Counted from the first letter of the stretch, positions 43,897 through 54,052 are shown. The stretch: 64,000 nucleotides of DNA from Desemzia sp045528445 (GCF_045528445.1 NZ_JBGQQU010000003.1:62001-126000), one strand, 5' to 3'. Numbers and translations are program-made. The notes: generated by a model not told the origin, from the letters alone.

Positions 43897-45297
43897 TTAT
43901 ACTTGTTTTTCTTTCAACTTATTCTGATACATCGCTCCGACAAATTTCAATTCATTTTTCGAAACTTCTAGATTGAGACCATACAATACAGGAGCAATAT
44001 TTTCCTCGATCAATAAAGCCAATTTAGGATCCACCTCGTCTACATCTTCTCCTGAATGGATTTCTTCACGTGTGATGATTCTTTCTAACATCCCGCATAG
44101 ATGCAGCATGATGCCCAGGTTAAAGGCATTTTCAAATACTTGGTCCAACTGCTTCTCCATCACATAACAAAAATCCCATACAGGTGTAATGATTTTTGCC
44201 GGGTTGATGTAGGTTACATACTGACTCATATAATCTACACATATCTCTTTAGACAAACGCGGCAAGATCTTTTGCTCTCCTTCTGATTCGATCCCCTCTA
44301 AGATATTATGCAGCCGATGTTTTCCATTACCCGCTAATAAAGCATCAATCGGAATAAAAGGCACTTGCAGTTGAGGATCGATCGAACCACAGGTAGCTAT
44401 AACAGTATAATTTTTCTGCAGTTCTTTTAATTGCTCTTGATAATTCAAAATAGAGATCGGGATAATACTGATGTCGCTTTCTAGATATTCCGCTAAGATA
44501 TCCTCAATGATCTTCTGCAGTTGAATAGCTGTTCCTTCTCCAGTAGCACATATCGTAACGATAATTTGAGGTTTATCTGTTTGTTTGGATAAAGAGTAGT
44601 TCTCTTCTGCAGCTATTTCAAGACTATTTTTTTGTGTAGAGTATCCCCTGAATCGCTTCAATTCTTGAGACATGGACACCAGGTCTTGATTGGAGAACTG
44701 TGTTTTTCTGGCAGCTTCAAGCAGCATAGGAGTTGTCACCATATCATGAGTCTCAATACGAATACCAGTTTCATTCATGATCTTTTGTCCAAATGTTACC
44801 AAAGAACCCATATCGGTCAGATACAACACTCCAGCCCCATTATCTGCTTCTTCAACAGCAGCTTTTACTTTTGGAAAAGCTTCATTAGGATTCATTTCCA
44901 ATGGCATATCTACCGCATACAAATTAACAGAATTCAGCAATGTTGCGACCACTTCTTTCATGGAGGACGCTGTCGAAACTCCATGCGCTGCAATCACGAT
45001 CCCTACTTGGCCTTGCTGTTCTTCTGTTCGTAAAGAAACCAGCAGCATCGTCAAATAATTGACCTCTACTGTGGGGACTACGATTTTGTAATACTGTTCA
45101 ATCTCAGTTTTGACCGCTCGAGCAGCACGCTGTTCTTCTTGGTAATTCAATACAAACTCTTTTAAATGTACATTATTATTGTGTACGAATATTCCTTCTT
45201 GGATACGCTTGACGAAAGAACTGATGTGCAGACTCATCGCGTACAAGAATTTTTTTGAAAAATTGAATTGCAATATTTCTTCTACGATCTGCTGAAT
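43897..45297 (-). pseudogene. levR: LevR-like sigma-54 activator, C-terminal part (separated by frameshift)
   Basis: This segment continues the regulator encoded upstream, in the -1 frame. Read from the A-run at 45303-45297 it gives IQQIVEEILQFNFSKKFLY and AMSLHISSFVKRIQEG, the end of PRD1 (with a conserved His), then an EIIA-Man-like domain (GIVIAAHGVSTASSMKEVVA), an EIIB-Gat-like domain (IIVTICATGEGTAIQLQKII) and PRD2 near the C-terminus (NLGIMLHLCGMLERIITREE). On its own the longest frame could start at TTG 45273 (458 codons), but no convincing ribosome binding site precedes it. With the upstream part the joined protein would be about 946 residues, close to Bacillus LevR. Confidence 0.8.
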
Positions 45298-46736
45298 TTT
45301 TTTGTTAGTTCAATGATCTCCACATCGACAATATCTTTCAATCCGTCTTCTTTAGTCGAAAAAATCGTATTTTTATAAAAAGATTTTAAATGCAGATCGA
45401 TATCGGTCGTGATAAAATGGTGGATTTCTTGATCAGAAACCGCGCTTTCCTTCAACATGGCTACTTTATCTCCAATAATTTCATATAAATTAAATGGCAA
45501 TTCGTAAGTATCTGAATCAAATACCATAATATCGTCAATCGGCGTAATCGTAGTCCAAGGTTCTAAAAAATGAACAATTTCATGTCTCAATCGTTGATTT
45601 AACGCAATAGAATCATATCCGTCTTCTAATATACTGGACATGCTGTCGTAGCGTAACGTGATTTCTGATCGATTGTTGACACTATCCAAAAATCCTCTGG
45701 CACAAACCATTTGGATCACTGACTTTAATTGTCCAACGTTTCCGTATGTGACACTACCCAAGATGGCTTGCATGACTTTATCTTCTATTTGGATACTTTT
45801 TTGGATCCGTTTAGCTTCGATGCTCATTAAATATTTCAATAAATTGATCTGCTCGACAGCTGGACGATTTTGGAATGACGGCAGCGTAATAACGATAGGT
45901 ATCCGTCGGTTAAAAGTTGCCAACAAAGCTGAATTTGGATCTTCTGTTGTGGCACAAACAATCCGCACATCAGCTTTTTTCTTTTCTCCCGTGTCTCCCA
46001 TAGGTGAAAAAGAACCCGTATCCATAAAGTAAAACAACATCTCTTGTCCTTCAGGCGGCAGGCGATGGATCTCATCTAAGAACAGCATATTGTGGTTGGC
46101 TTTTTCCAATAACCCTTCACTACTGCTGATTGCTCCGGTGTAGGCACCCTTCACATGGCCAAACAAATGAGACATCAAAAGTTGCGGATTGTGCGCATAA
46201 TCGGCACAATTCAACACCACCATCGTCTTATTTTTAGCAATCAATTTATTGTCTTGAGCATACTGATACATTGCATTTGCAAAATAAGTCTTCCCTGATC
46301 CAGTTGGACCTATAATCAGCGTGTTCAATCCTTTCGGCGGATAAAAAATAGCTGCTTTTGCCTGACTGATCTGACTAGTCAGACTGCCGCTTGCTCCAAT
46401 CATATTATGGAATAGATCAGTGGCCGTTGCTGATGCCGGTTCTTTTGAATTGACTTCTTTTTTGCTTGGAAATTCTTTAAAACTTTTGACTTTTTTTTCG
46501 AGCGGTCGATAATGATTGATCGTTGCATCATAGTAACGAACCGGCCGCGTCTCCGTTTTGTCTAACTTACCTTCTCTGGTTAGTGTGTTAAGATCTTTTG
46601 ACGCATTGCTGCGAAGAATGTCTAAGGACTCCGCAATTTCAAGAGCTGTTACCCCACCACCGATTTCAATATCCCGATCCTTTAAATGACTGGTTTTTTC
46701 CAATACGTAAGCTAGTACCTTATCTTTTCTTTTCAT
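45282..46736 (-). pseudogene. levR: LevR-like sigma-54 activator, N-terminal part (HTH, AAA+, start of PRD1)
   Basis: LevR-type regulators activate sigma-54 promoters of mannose-family PTS operons and are controlled by PTS phosphorylation. The 484 codons encode an N-terminal winged-helix region (about 20-75, ALEIAESLDILRSNASKDL), and an AAA+ domain with Walker A IIGPTGSGKTYFAN, the sigma-54-contacting GAYTGA and Walker B MLFLDEIHRLP. The frame then enters PRD1 and stops at TAG 45284-45282, just after ELTKKFSRS. A -1 shift at the run of seven A immediately before restores a full LevR. Whether this is mutation, sequencing error or recoding is unresolved. Confidence 0.85.
45297..45303 (-). other. 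Run of seven A: frameshift site in the LevR-like gene
   Basis: On the minus strand the zero frame reads ACA AAA AAA TTC, so the slippery heptamer A-AAA-AAA is in the phase needed for -1 frameshifting. An internal GGAG lies 14 bases upstream. No strong hairpin is obvious downstream. Loss of one A from an original run of eight would give the same picture. Confidence 0.8.
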
Positions 46737-47061
46737 CTTATTCCTCCTTAGAAAAAAATAAAAGCACTTACATTTCTCGTTTTAAGTTTAGTGTATCATT
46801 ATTTTTGACACACTGCATCTTCTTTTTCCAAATTTGTTGATTGAAAAATAATTTAGTGATCTTGTTATATACAAAAATTGACACATCTTACTACCGAGCC
46901 TAAGGTGTGTCTTAAAACTACTTTGAAAAGAGATAAATAGTTTTGATTTTCATCATGTAACGTTTGTTGACAATCAAAGTTACCTTCTATTTTAGAGCAA
47001 CAGCAGCTTATTGATACAACGGCTTCAAAAAACTACATTTCTTGAATCCCGAGCAATATTT
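46737..47061. other. Upstream region of the LevR-like gene
   Basis: AT-rich DNA of about 325 bases between the regulator's start and the repeat array. An AGGAGGAA ribosome binding site precedes the regulator ATG. No -12/-24 (sigma-54) promoter and no other clear signal was seen. Confidence 0.4.
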
Positions 47062-47759
47062 CATTGATAATGTGGTTGTTCGCGATGTTCAAAACACATT
47101 CTTCATCAAGGCGGTTTTTGCCTTGATGTTCAAAACACATTCTTCATCAAGGCGGTTTTTGCCTTGATGTTCAAAACACATTCTTCATCAAGGCGGTTTT
47201 TGCCTTGATGTTCAAATCGGATTCTTCATCAAAGCGGTTTTTGCCTTGATGTTCAAAACACATTCTTCATCAAGGTGGTTTTTGCCTTGATGTTCAAATC
47301 GGATTCTTCATCAAAGCGGTTTTTGCCTTGATGTTCAAAACACATTCTTCATCAAGGTGGTTTTTGCCTTGATGTTCAAATCGGATTCTTCATCAAGGCG
47401 GTTTTTGCCGTGATGTTCAAAATGCATTCTTCATCAAGGCAGTTTTTGCCTTGATGTTCAAAACACATTCTTCATCAAGGCGGTTTTTGCCTTGATGTTC
47501 AAATCGGATTCTTCATCAAGGCGGTTTTTGCCTTGATGTTCAAATCGGATTCTTCATCAAGGTGGTTTTTGCCTTGATGTTCAAATCGGATTCTTCATCA
47601 AAGCGGTTTTTGCCTTGATGTTCAAAATGCATTCTTCATCAAGGCGGTTTTTGCCTTGATGTTCAAATCGGATTCTTCATCAAGGCGGTTTTTGCCTTGA
47701 TGTTCAAAACACATTCTTCATCAAGGCAGTTTTTGCCTTGATGTTCAAAACGTATTCTT
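47062..47759. repeat. Sixteen tandem 41-bp hairpin units (CATCAAGGC type)
   Basis: Full units begin at 47104 and every 41 bases to 47719, after one degenerate unit at 47062-47103. Each unit is CATCAAGGC, loop GGTTTTT, GCCTTGATG, then the 16-base linker TTCAAA-NNNN-ATTCTT. Stem variants (CATCAAAGC, CATCAAGGT) and a four-base variable position in the linker (ACAC, TCGG, ATGC, ACGT) distinguish units; the pair of units at 47227-47308 is duplicated at 47309-47390. The linker is shared with the array at 59153-59628, whose stems differ. Confidence 0.95.
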
Positions 47760-47809
47760 CATCACCAACTCAAATAGTGTACAACTATAGTTTCAAGACA
47801 CATCCTAAT

Positions 47810-47842
47810 CAAAAAAAGCTGAGATAAAGTATCCCAGCTACT
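47810..47842 (-). terminator. Terminator after opp operon
   Basis: AGCTG-a-GATA and TATC-c-CAGCT pair around AAG; TTTTTTT follows on the minus strand. It lies about 35 bases after the oppF stop. Confidence 0.88.
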
Positions 47843-47874
47843 GTCCTGACTAAAATAAAGTCATTATTCTTTTC

Positions 47875-48837
47875 TTAACTGACACCAATGACTTCTTTTT
47901 GATTGTCTTTTTGCAGCCACTTTTCAATATCCAGATCTGTTCCCAACACTTTGTGGGTTCCTTCAATAGTGTGCAGCTTTCCTTCACTATAATTTAACCC
48001 ACTTGCAGCATAATCATAGGTTAGAGAAGTCCGTTTCTTTTCCAACACTGGATTTGGATGCGGAATGGCTGAAATCAATGATTTGGTATAAGGGTGTAAA
48101 GGATTGTTAAAAATCTCTTCTGTTGTCCCCGTTTCTAATAAATGTCCCAAATGCAATACACCGATCCGATCAGAAATGTAGCGGACCATAGACAAATCAT
48201 GTGCAATAAACAAATAGGCCACATTAGTTTCTTTTTGGATATCCTTCATCAAGTTCACAATCTGAGCTTGAATAGAAACGTCCAACGCACTGATCGCTTC
48301 ATCTGCAATAATGAGATCTGGATCCATGATCAATGCCCGAGCGATCCCGATCCGCTGCCGCTGTCCTCCTGAAAATTGATTGGGATAGCGATTGGCGAAT
48401 TCACGAGATAAACCCACACGCTCTAATATCTCAATGACTTGCTCTTCTCTTTCCTTTTTAGAACCAGCCTTACCATGAATATCTAATCCTTGGGCAATAA
48501 TATCCATGACGGTTTTTCTCGGGTTCAGACTAGCCATTGGATCTTGAAAGATCATTTGCATCTTAGTGCGCATCATATCATTCGTTTCTTTAGAGAGCTT
48601 CCCAGAGATGTCTTGTTCATTAAAGGTCATTTCACCATCTGTGATATCGTACAATCGAATAATCGAACGGCCGATAGTGGATTTTCCGCTACCTGATTCC
48701 CCAACTAACCCATAAGTTTCGCCTGGATAAATCTCAAAGGAAACTCCATCTACCGCTTTGACGGTAAATTTTCGACTGACTTTAAAGTGCTGCTTTAAGT
48801 TCTTCACGGAAAGTATAGGTTTCTTCAGTTCCGACAT
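47875..48837 (-). CDS. oppF: Oligopeptide ABC transporter ATP-binding protein OppF
   Basis: This is the second ATPase of the oligopeptide importer. ATG 48837 is preferred (AAGGAGG nine bases upstream) over an in-frame ATG at 48846 that abuts the ribosome binding site, giving 320 residues. Walker A is VGESGSGKSTIGR, the signature is FSGGQRQRIGIARAL and Walker B is LIIADEAISALD, followed by the OppF-type C-terminal oligopeptide/dipeptide extension with LHPYTKSLISAIPHPNP. The start lies inside the end of oppD. It is last in oppABCDF and is followed by a terminator. Confidence 0.95.
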   Translation of the reverse strand: MSELKKPILSVKNLKQHFKVSRKFTVKAVDGVSFEIYPGETYGLVGESGSGKSTIGRSIIRLYDITDGEMTFNEQDISGKLSKETNDMMRTKMQMIFQDPMASLNPRKTVMDIIAQGLDIHGKAGSKKEREEQVIEILERVGLSREFANRYPNQFSGGQRQRIGIARALIMDPDLIIADEAISALDVSIQAQIVNLMKDIQKETNVAYLFIAHDLSMVRYISDRIGVLHLGHLLETGTTEEIFNNPLHPYTKSLISAIPHPNPVLEKKRTSLTYDYAASGLNYSEGKLHTIEGTHKVLGTDLDIEKWLQKDNQKEVIGVS

Positions 48838-49906
48838 AGAGCTCATCCTCCTTCTTCATGCGTTCGATTCGTTCGAGCAGTTCTGCTGGTGGAGGACACA
48901 CTGGAGCATTTTCTGCCAGCAGCCAAGTAGCTGCATAGTGCGTTTCGCTAATTTGAAACATTGGCGGCTCCAAACGGTGGTCTATATTGAGAGCATAGGG
49001 ATTACGCGGCGCAAATGGATCACCTACCACTTCATGTTCTAAGTTTGGAGGATTCCCGGGGATAGATTCCAATTTGTCCGCTTTCGTTTCTAAATCAGGC
49101 ATTGCCAGCAATAGACCCCAAGTATAAGGGTGTCTTGGTTCATAGAACACTTCGTTTACTGTCCCCGTTTCTACGATTCGTCCTGCATACATAACGTTTA
49201 CATGATCCGCAACTTTCGCTACTACCCCTAAATCATGGGTAATGTAAATAACGGAGATACCTGTTTTTTGTTGGATGGACTGAATCAATTCCAGAATCTT
49301 CGCTTGGATCGTTACGTCTAACGCCGTCGTCGGCTCATCACAAATGAGGACATCAGGATCACTGGCTAAAGCGATCGCGATCACTATCCGTTGGCGCATA
49401 CCTCCAGAAAGCTGATGGGGATAATTGCTCATTCGAGCTTCTGCATCTGTTATCCCAACTAATTCCAACAACTCCAGCGCTTTAGCGTATGCTTCTTTTT
49501 TAGGGGTTTTGTAATGGATACGCATCCCTTCCATAATTTGCTTCCCAATATTCATTGTTGGATCAAGAGACGTCATAGGATCTTGGAAAACCATCGCGAT
49601 ATGCTTTCCATTGATGTTTTTTCGCATCTCTTTTTTAGAATACTCGAGCAGGTTTTTCGTTGTTTTTTGTCCATTTTCTTCGTAAGTGTATTCTATCGTT
49701 CCACTGTTTATTTTCCCATTGTTGCTTAGAATTCCCATGATCGTTTTAACGGTCACTGATTTACCACTTCCTGATTCGCCAACGATCGCCAGAGTTTCCC
49801 CTTTGTATAAGTCCAAGTTGACTCCTCGAACGGCACTTACCAGTCCAGAAGATGTCTTAAAGGCGATCGATAAATCTCGTATTGACAATACTTTTTCTTT
49901 GCCCAT
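48782..49906 (-). CDS. oppD: Oligopeptide ABC transporter ATP-binding protein OppD
   Basis: This is the first ATPase subunit, 374 residues. Walker A is VGESGSGKSVTVK, the signature LSGGMRQRIVIAIALA, and Walker B VLICDEPTTALD. The C-terminal Opp extension includes EPRHPYTWGLLLAMPDLETK and PGNPPNLEHEVVGDPFAPRN; a cysteine in NAPVCPPPAELLER is all that is obvious of the iron-sulfur cysteine motif found in many OppD proteins. It lies between oppC and oppF, overlapping the latter by about 55 bases. Confidence 0.95.
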   Translation of the reverse strand: MGKEKVLSIRDLSIAFKTSSGLVSAVRGVNLDLYKGETLAIVGESGSGKSVTVKTIMGILSNNGKINSGTIEYTYEENGQKTTKNLLEYSKKEMRKNINGKHIAMVFQDPMTSLDPTMNIGKQIMEGMRIHYKTPKKEAYAKALELLELVGITDAEARMSNYPHQLSGGMRQRIVIAIALASDPDVLICDEPTTALDVTIQAKILELIQSIQQKTGISVIYITHDLGVVAKVADHVNVMYAGRIVETGTVNEVFYEPRHPYTWGLLLAMPDLETKADKLESIPGNPPNLEHEVVGDPFAPRNPYALNIDHRLEPPMFQISETHYAATWLLAENAPVCPPPAELLERIERMKKEDELYVGTEETYTFREELKAAL

Positions 49907-49911
49907 GTTTT

Positions 49912-50949
49912 TTACACCTCTTTCAATGTTGGATCCAATGCATCGCGCAACCCATCTGCTAATAAGTTAAAGCTGAGCATCAAAACGGCTAAGACAATGA
50001 CGGGAGGCACAATCATATAAAAATGTGTCGTTAAGGATTTGAAATTCTCTGAAATAAGAGATCCCAGTGAAGCCATTGGAACCGGAATCCCAATACCGAC
50101 AAAAGCTAGAAAGGCTTCCGTAAAAATAGCGCTGGGAATAGAAAACATCGACATAACGAGAAGCTGAGAGAAGATGTTGGGCAAAATTTCTTTGTACATG
50201 ATAGGAAAGTCTTTTGCTCCCATTGTTCGTGCGGCCAATACATATTCGCTTTGCTTCAATTTCAACATCGAGGCTCTGGCGATACGACTCATACCGATCC
50301 AACCTGTCAATGCAATCGCGATCGTGATACTTAATAAGCCTGGTTTTAAGACAATGATCAACAGAGTAACGACCACTAAGCTAGGGATACCATTTAGGAT
50401 CTCCATAAAACGCTGCATGATCATATCGACTTTTCCGCCGTAGAAACCAGAAATCATTCCGTAACTCATCCCGATCAATACATCAACAATTACCGCCACT
50501 AAAGCAATATAAAGCGAGATCCGCGTCCCTACCCAAGTCCGAGTAAATAAATCTCTTCCTAGAACATCTGTCCCGAACCAATGATAGACATCTGCTCCAC
50601 CATCGATTTCCTCATATTTATTGACTTCCAGTTCGCCTGTTGAAGTTTTTAAGGTTTCTGTTCCATCAAAAATGCCTAATTTTTCAAGTCCTGGAATTCG
50701 CGGTGCCATACTTTCATGCCCTGTTATTTGCTGGTCATAAGTATACCCTGTTATTTCCGGACCAATAAGAGCCAAGGCTAAAATGATTAAGATACTGATA
50801 AAACCTAAAACGGCACCCTTATTTTTCAAGATCCGTTGAATGATCGTTTTCCAGAAAGACTCTCCTGAATACACTTCGTCGATCATCGCCGCTTTATTGT
50901 CATTCACAAACTCAAAATCATTTGGTAAAAATTCGATTGGTTTATCCAT
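49912..50949 (-). CDS. oppC: Oligopeptide ABC transporter permease OppC
   Basis: The inner-membrane permease of the BPD family has 345 residues. It has an N-terminal cytoplasmic stretch, TM1 near 45-65 (GFISILIILALALIGPEITG), a soluble loop, and a C-terminal permease domain of five membrane segments with the EAA-type loop region ARTMGAKDFPIMYKEILPNI. AAAGGAGAG precedes the ATG, which overlaps the oppB stop by eight bases. It pairs with OppB to form the channel. Confidence 0.94.
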   Translation of the reverse strand: MDKPIEFLPNDFEFVNDNKAAMIDEVYSGESFWKTIIQRILKNKGAVLGFISILIILALALIGPEITGYTYDQQITGHESMAPRIPGLEKLGIFDGTETLKTSTGELEVNKYEEIDGGADVYHWFGTDVLGRDLFTRTWVGTRISLYIALVAVIVDVLIGMSYGMISGFYGGKVDMIMQRFMEILNGIPSLVVVTLLIIVLKPGLLSITIAIALTGWIGMSRIARASMLKLKQSEYVLAARTMGAKDFPIMYKEILPNIFSQLLVMSMFSIPSAIFTEAFLAFVGIGIPVPMASLGSLISENFKSLTTHFYMIVPPVIVLAVLMLSFNLLADGLRDALDPTLKEV

Positions 50950-51883
50950 TTGAACTCTCCTTTGCTAAACGTATCCTTGGATCCAGTACACCGTATAAAA
51001 TATCCACCACCAGCATCACTCCGATATACAAGGCACTGTACACAAATGCTAATGAAATAATGATATTGTAATCATTTGATTGAATGGCTTGTACCATCAA
51101 TTGCCCGATTCCAGGAATGGAAAAAATTTTTTCGACTACTAAACTCCCCGTCATTAAACTTACTACTAAAGGACCAAGAACCGTCAAAATAGAAATCGAC
51201 GCATTGCGCAATGCATGTGTAACAACTAATCGGGGACCAGATACACCTTTGCTTTCCACTAACTGAATGTAATCTGAATTTAAGACATCCAGCATTTCTG
51301 TTCGGGTAAAGCGTCCAACTGTCGCCATCACTGTCATACTTAACGCAACAGCCGGCAATAAATAAGCATTGATGCCATCTGCGGGGTTAAACAACATAGG
51401 AAATAATTTCAATTGGAACCCTAGGTAATAAGATAACCCTAAGGCAAATACATAAGAAGGAATCGAAACGCCTAAAACAGAGATAAAGGTAGCTAAAGAA
51501 TCCCATACTGTATTGTGTTTTAATGCTGAAAACACACCTAAAAACAAGCCGATAACGGCTCCGAGCACAATTGAAACCCCACCGACTGCAAGGGATATCG
51601 GCAATCGATTCTGAAGAAGGATGGATACATCTGTATCTTTTGAGATCGTGTAAGATTTCCCGAAATCTCCCGTCAACATATTGACTAAGTAACGGCCAAA
51701 TTGGACCGGAATCGGATCATTCAATCCATATTTTTCCATGATAAATCCTTGTTGTTCGATGGATAATCGTTCATCGTTAAAAGGTGATCCTGGAAGCAGC
51801 TGCATCAAAACAAATAACACCAGAATGATCACTAACAAAGTTAAAAAAGACATCAGTACTCTACGAGCAATATATTTTTTCAT
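50942..51883 (-). CDS. oppB: Oligopeptide ABC transporter permease OppB
   Basis: The permease subunit has 313 residues with six membrane segments; TM1 (about 8-30) is followed by the OppB-type soluble segment (MEKYGLNDPIPVQFGRYLVN). The EAA loop lies around VESKGVSGPRLVVTHALRNA. AAAGGAAAA precedes the ATG. The 150 bases between oppA and this gene contain no obvious terminator, so oppA and oppBCDF are probably one transcript, possibly reduced by processing. Confidence 0.94.
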   Translation of the reverse strand: MKKYIARRVLMSFLTLLVIILVLFVLMQLLPGSPFNDERLSIEQQGFIMEKYGLNDPIPVQFGRYLVNMLTGDFGKSYTISKDTDVSILLQNRLPISLAVGGVSIVLGAVIGLFLGVFSALKHNTVWDSLATFISVLGVSIPSYVFALGLSYYLGFQLKLFPMLFNPADGINAYLLPAVALSMTVMATVGRFTRTEMLDVLNSDYIQLVESKGVSGPRLVVTHALRNASISILTVLGPLVVSLMTGSLVVEKIFSIPGIGQLMVQAIQSNDYNIIISLAFVYSALYIGVMLVVDILYGVLDPRIRLAKESSNG

Positions 51884-52035
51884 AGTTATTTTCCTTTCGT
51901 TCGAAATAAAAATGCATTCTTTTTACATCGACACTAAACTATCAAAAAAAGGCATACAATGAATAATCCAAAACAGTTCTACTAACCGCTTGATATTCTC
52001 TTGTACACCTTTCTTTCAGCATGCATTAAAAACGG

Positions 52036-53691
52036 TTATTCTTTTACTGCATGTTTCATGATTCTTGATACACCAACAGAGTGGAAATCAACACCTGAAA
52101 CATTGCTCTTGATCATTACAGCATTTCCTTTCTGGTATACTGGAAGAATACCAGCGTCTTCAAGAATGATGCTTTCTGCTTCTTGCAATGCAGCCCATCT
52201 TCCTTCTACATCAAGTGACAATTCACCGTCTAAAGAAGAATTAACCAGTTCATCATATTTTTCATTTGACCAGAAACCTTTATTGTTCCCAGAGTCTGTT
52301 AAGAATAAATCTGCATAAGTCATTGGGTCTGCATAGTCTGGACCCCAACGAGTTAATCCTAATTCGTAATCACCTGTGTTCATACGATCCAATCTTGTTT
52401 TCTTAGGCATTTGCTCGATTTCGACCGTAACGCCATCTAGATTTTCTTCAATCTGTGATTTCAACACTTGAGCCACATTGATAGAACTTTCTGTATCTTC
52501 AATAATCATTGTAAATGTAAAGCTGTCTTTTCCTAATTCTTCTTTAGCTAATGCCAAGGATTCTTGTGCAGCAGCTGGATCATAAGCCAAGTAAGTTCCT
52601 GCCGTATCGCGGAAATCAACTCCTTCAGCATCTACTGCCAACCCATCTGGTACCATGTAATCAGCTGGTACAGAACCATCTTTTAAGACTGTTTCAGCAA
52701 TATAATCTTTATCAAATGCTTGTGCTAGTGCTTTTCTCAAGTTGGCATTTTCCAACCCAGGTACTTTCGTATTTGGCGAAATATACCATAGATACCCAGC
52801 TTGAATCGTTTGGAATTCTGGATCTTCTTTGAACAAGTCAACTTGCTCTCCAGCTAACGTCACCACATCTAAATCCCCATTTTGGTAAGACAACATAGCT
52901 TGTTGAGTATCTTTAATGACTTGGTATTTGATTCCGTCTAAATTAACGCTATCTGCATCAAAGTAATCTGGATTTTTTTCCAATTCGATGGTTGTTGCAG
53001 CGGGTTCGTATGAAGTGATTTCAAACGCTCCATTTGCAAGTAGTGTATCCGGGGATGTTCCATAGTTTTCTCCAGCTTCTTCAAAGAATTCTTGGTTCAT
53101 CGGGAAGAATGATGGAAAAGCCATTAAGCTTTCAAAGAAAGGAACTGGATGAGTCAATTTGACTTCCAATGTTTTCTCATCAATTGCAGTTACCCCTAAT
53201 TCATCTGGTGCTTTTTCTCCTGCAGAAATTTCATTAGCATTTTCTACACCAGCAATTCCCATAATGTAGTAATATTCACTGGCAGTATCCGGATCTGCTA
53301 AACGTTGCCAAGCATAAACAAAATCATCTGCAGTGACAGAGGTTCCGTTAGACCATACTGCATCTTTCAACGTGAACGTGTATGTTAACCCATCTTCGCT
53401 GACATCTGTTGCTTCAGCTAATGAAGGAATCGCTACTCCTTTAGAATCCAATGTATACAATCCTTCAATCGTATTGGCAATTACTTCAAATGAAGTTCCA
53501 TCAGTTGCCATTTGTGGATCCATAGAAGCTACTTCTACATCTACTTGAACATTCAATACTCCTCCGCCTGCAGTTTCTGTAGCATTGGCATTTCCTTCTG
53601 CTTCTTCTGAACTAGTTCCTCCACATGCCGCTAATACCAACATGGATGTCATTCCGGCAATAAACAAACTGAATCGTTTTGTCTTTTTCAT
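52036..53691 (-). CDS. oppA: Oligopeptide-binding lipoprotein OppA
   Basis: This is the substrate-binding lipoprotein of the Opp importer, 551 residues. The signal peptide KKTKRFSLFIAGMTSMLVLA ends in a lipobox with Cys23 (LAAC-GG), followed by a Ser/Glu/Asn-rich linker. The SBP_bac_5 domain follows, with TYTFTLKDAVWSNGTSVTAD, FVYAWQRLADP, NANLRKALAQAFDKDYI and a C-terminal ILPVYQKGNAVMIK. It would bind peptides outside the membrane and deliver them to OppBC. A strong sigma-A promoter lies upstream at 53768-53796. Confidence 0.96.
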   Translation of the reverse strand: MKKTKRFSLFIAGMTSMLVLAACGGTSSEEAEGNANATETAGGGVLNVQVDVEVASMDPQMATDGTSFEVIANTIEGLYTLDSKGVAIPSLAEATDVSEDGLTYTFTLKDAVWSNGTSVTADDFVYAWQRLADPDTASEYYYIMGIAGVENANEISAGEKAPDELGVTAIDEKTLEVKLTHPVPFFESLMAFPSFFPMNQEFFEEAGENYGTSPDTLLANGAFEITSYEPAATTIELEKNPDYFDADSVNLDGIKYQVIKDTQQAMLSYQNGDLDVVTLAGEQVDLFKEDPEFQTIQAGYLWYISPNTKVPGLENANLRKALAQAFDKDYIAETVLKDGSVPADYMVPDGLAVDAEGVDFRDTAGTYLAYDPAAAQESLALAKEELGKDSFTFTMIIEDTESSINVAQVLKSQIEENLDGVTVEIEQMPKKTRLDRMNTGDYELGLTRWGPDYADPMTYADLFLTDSGNNKGFWSNEKYDELVNSSLDGELSLDVEGRWAALQEAESIILEDAGILPVYQKGNAVMIKSNVSGVDFHSVGVSRIMKHAVKE

Positions 53692-54052
53692 TAAGTTTTC
53701 CCCCTGTACCCTTTTTAATTGCCAAGATTAAAACAATATTAAAATACTATTAAATAATAATAATCTGATTATAATTTAATTAGAATAAAACGTCAACAAA
53801 ATGTTGAATTTTATTTTTTGCAGGTAGTTGATGATGAACAGTCTTATTTATATATAGAAACCTTGTAATAGAGCTGATTAACACAATTTTGAATACGCAA
53901 TTAATTATTAGAAATAAATTAAAATCAATTCCCGTAGATTTACTAATCGATTCTAATGAAACAGTAGACTAACTTTTCACACTTTAGTAGTCGCAGAAAT
54001 CTTTCATGAGTACTGACCTCGTTCTCCTTACCGGTATTTCAAAATAAACCCA
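53692..54052. other. Region upstream of oppA
   Basis: AT-rich DNA between the PPK2 terminator and oppA. It holds the oppA promoter (53768-53796) and a leader of about 70 bases with GGGGGAAAA as ribosome binding site. No open frame, repeat or other clear signal was seen in 53800-54050. Confidence 0.5.
53768..53796 (-). promoter_or_regulatory. Sigma-A promoter of the opp operon
   Basis: On the minus strand TTGACG (53796-53791), 17 bases, TATAAT (53773-53768). One mismatch from consensus overall; the strongest sigma-A promoter seen in the window. Confidence 0.85.

Noticed and set aside
44805..44830. CCGATAT on the minus strand inside the LevR-like gene
   Set aside because: No TTAA at the right distance, and within coding sequence.
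47062..47759. CRISPR array
   Set aside because: The spacers are 16 bases or fewer, mostly identical between units, and the repeated part is a hairpin of 25 bases. No cas genes are nearby. It is a simple tandem repeat.
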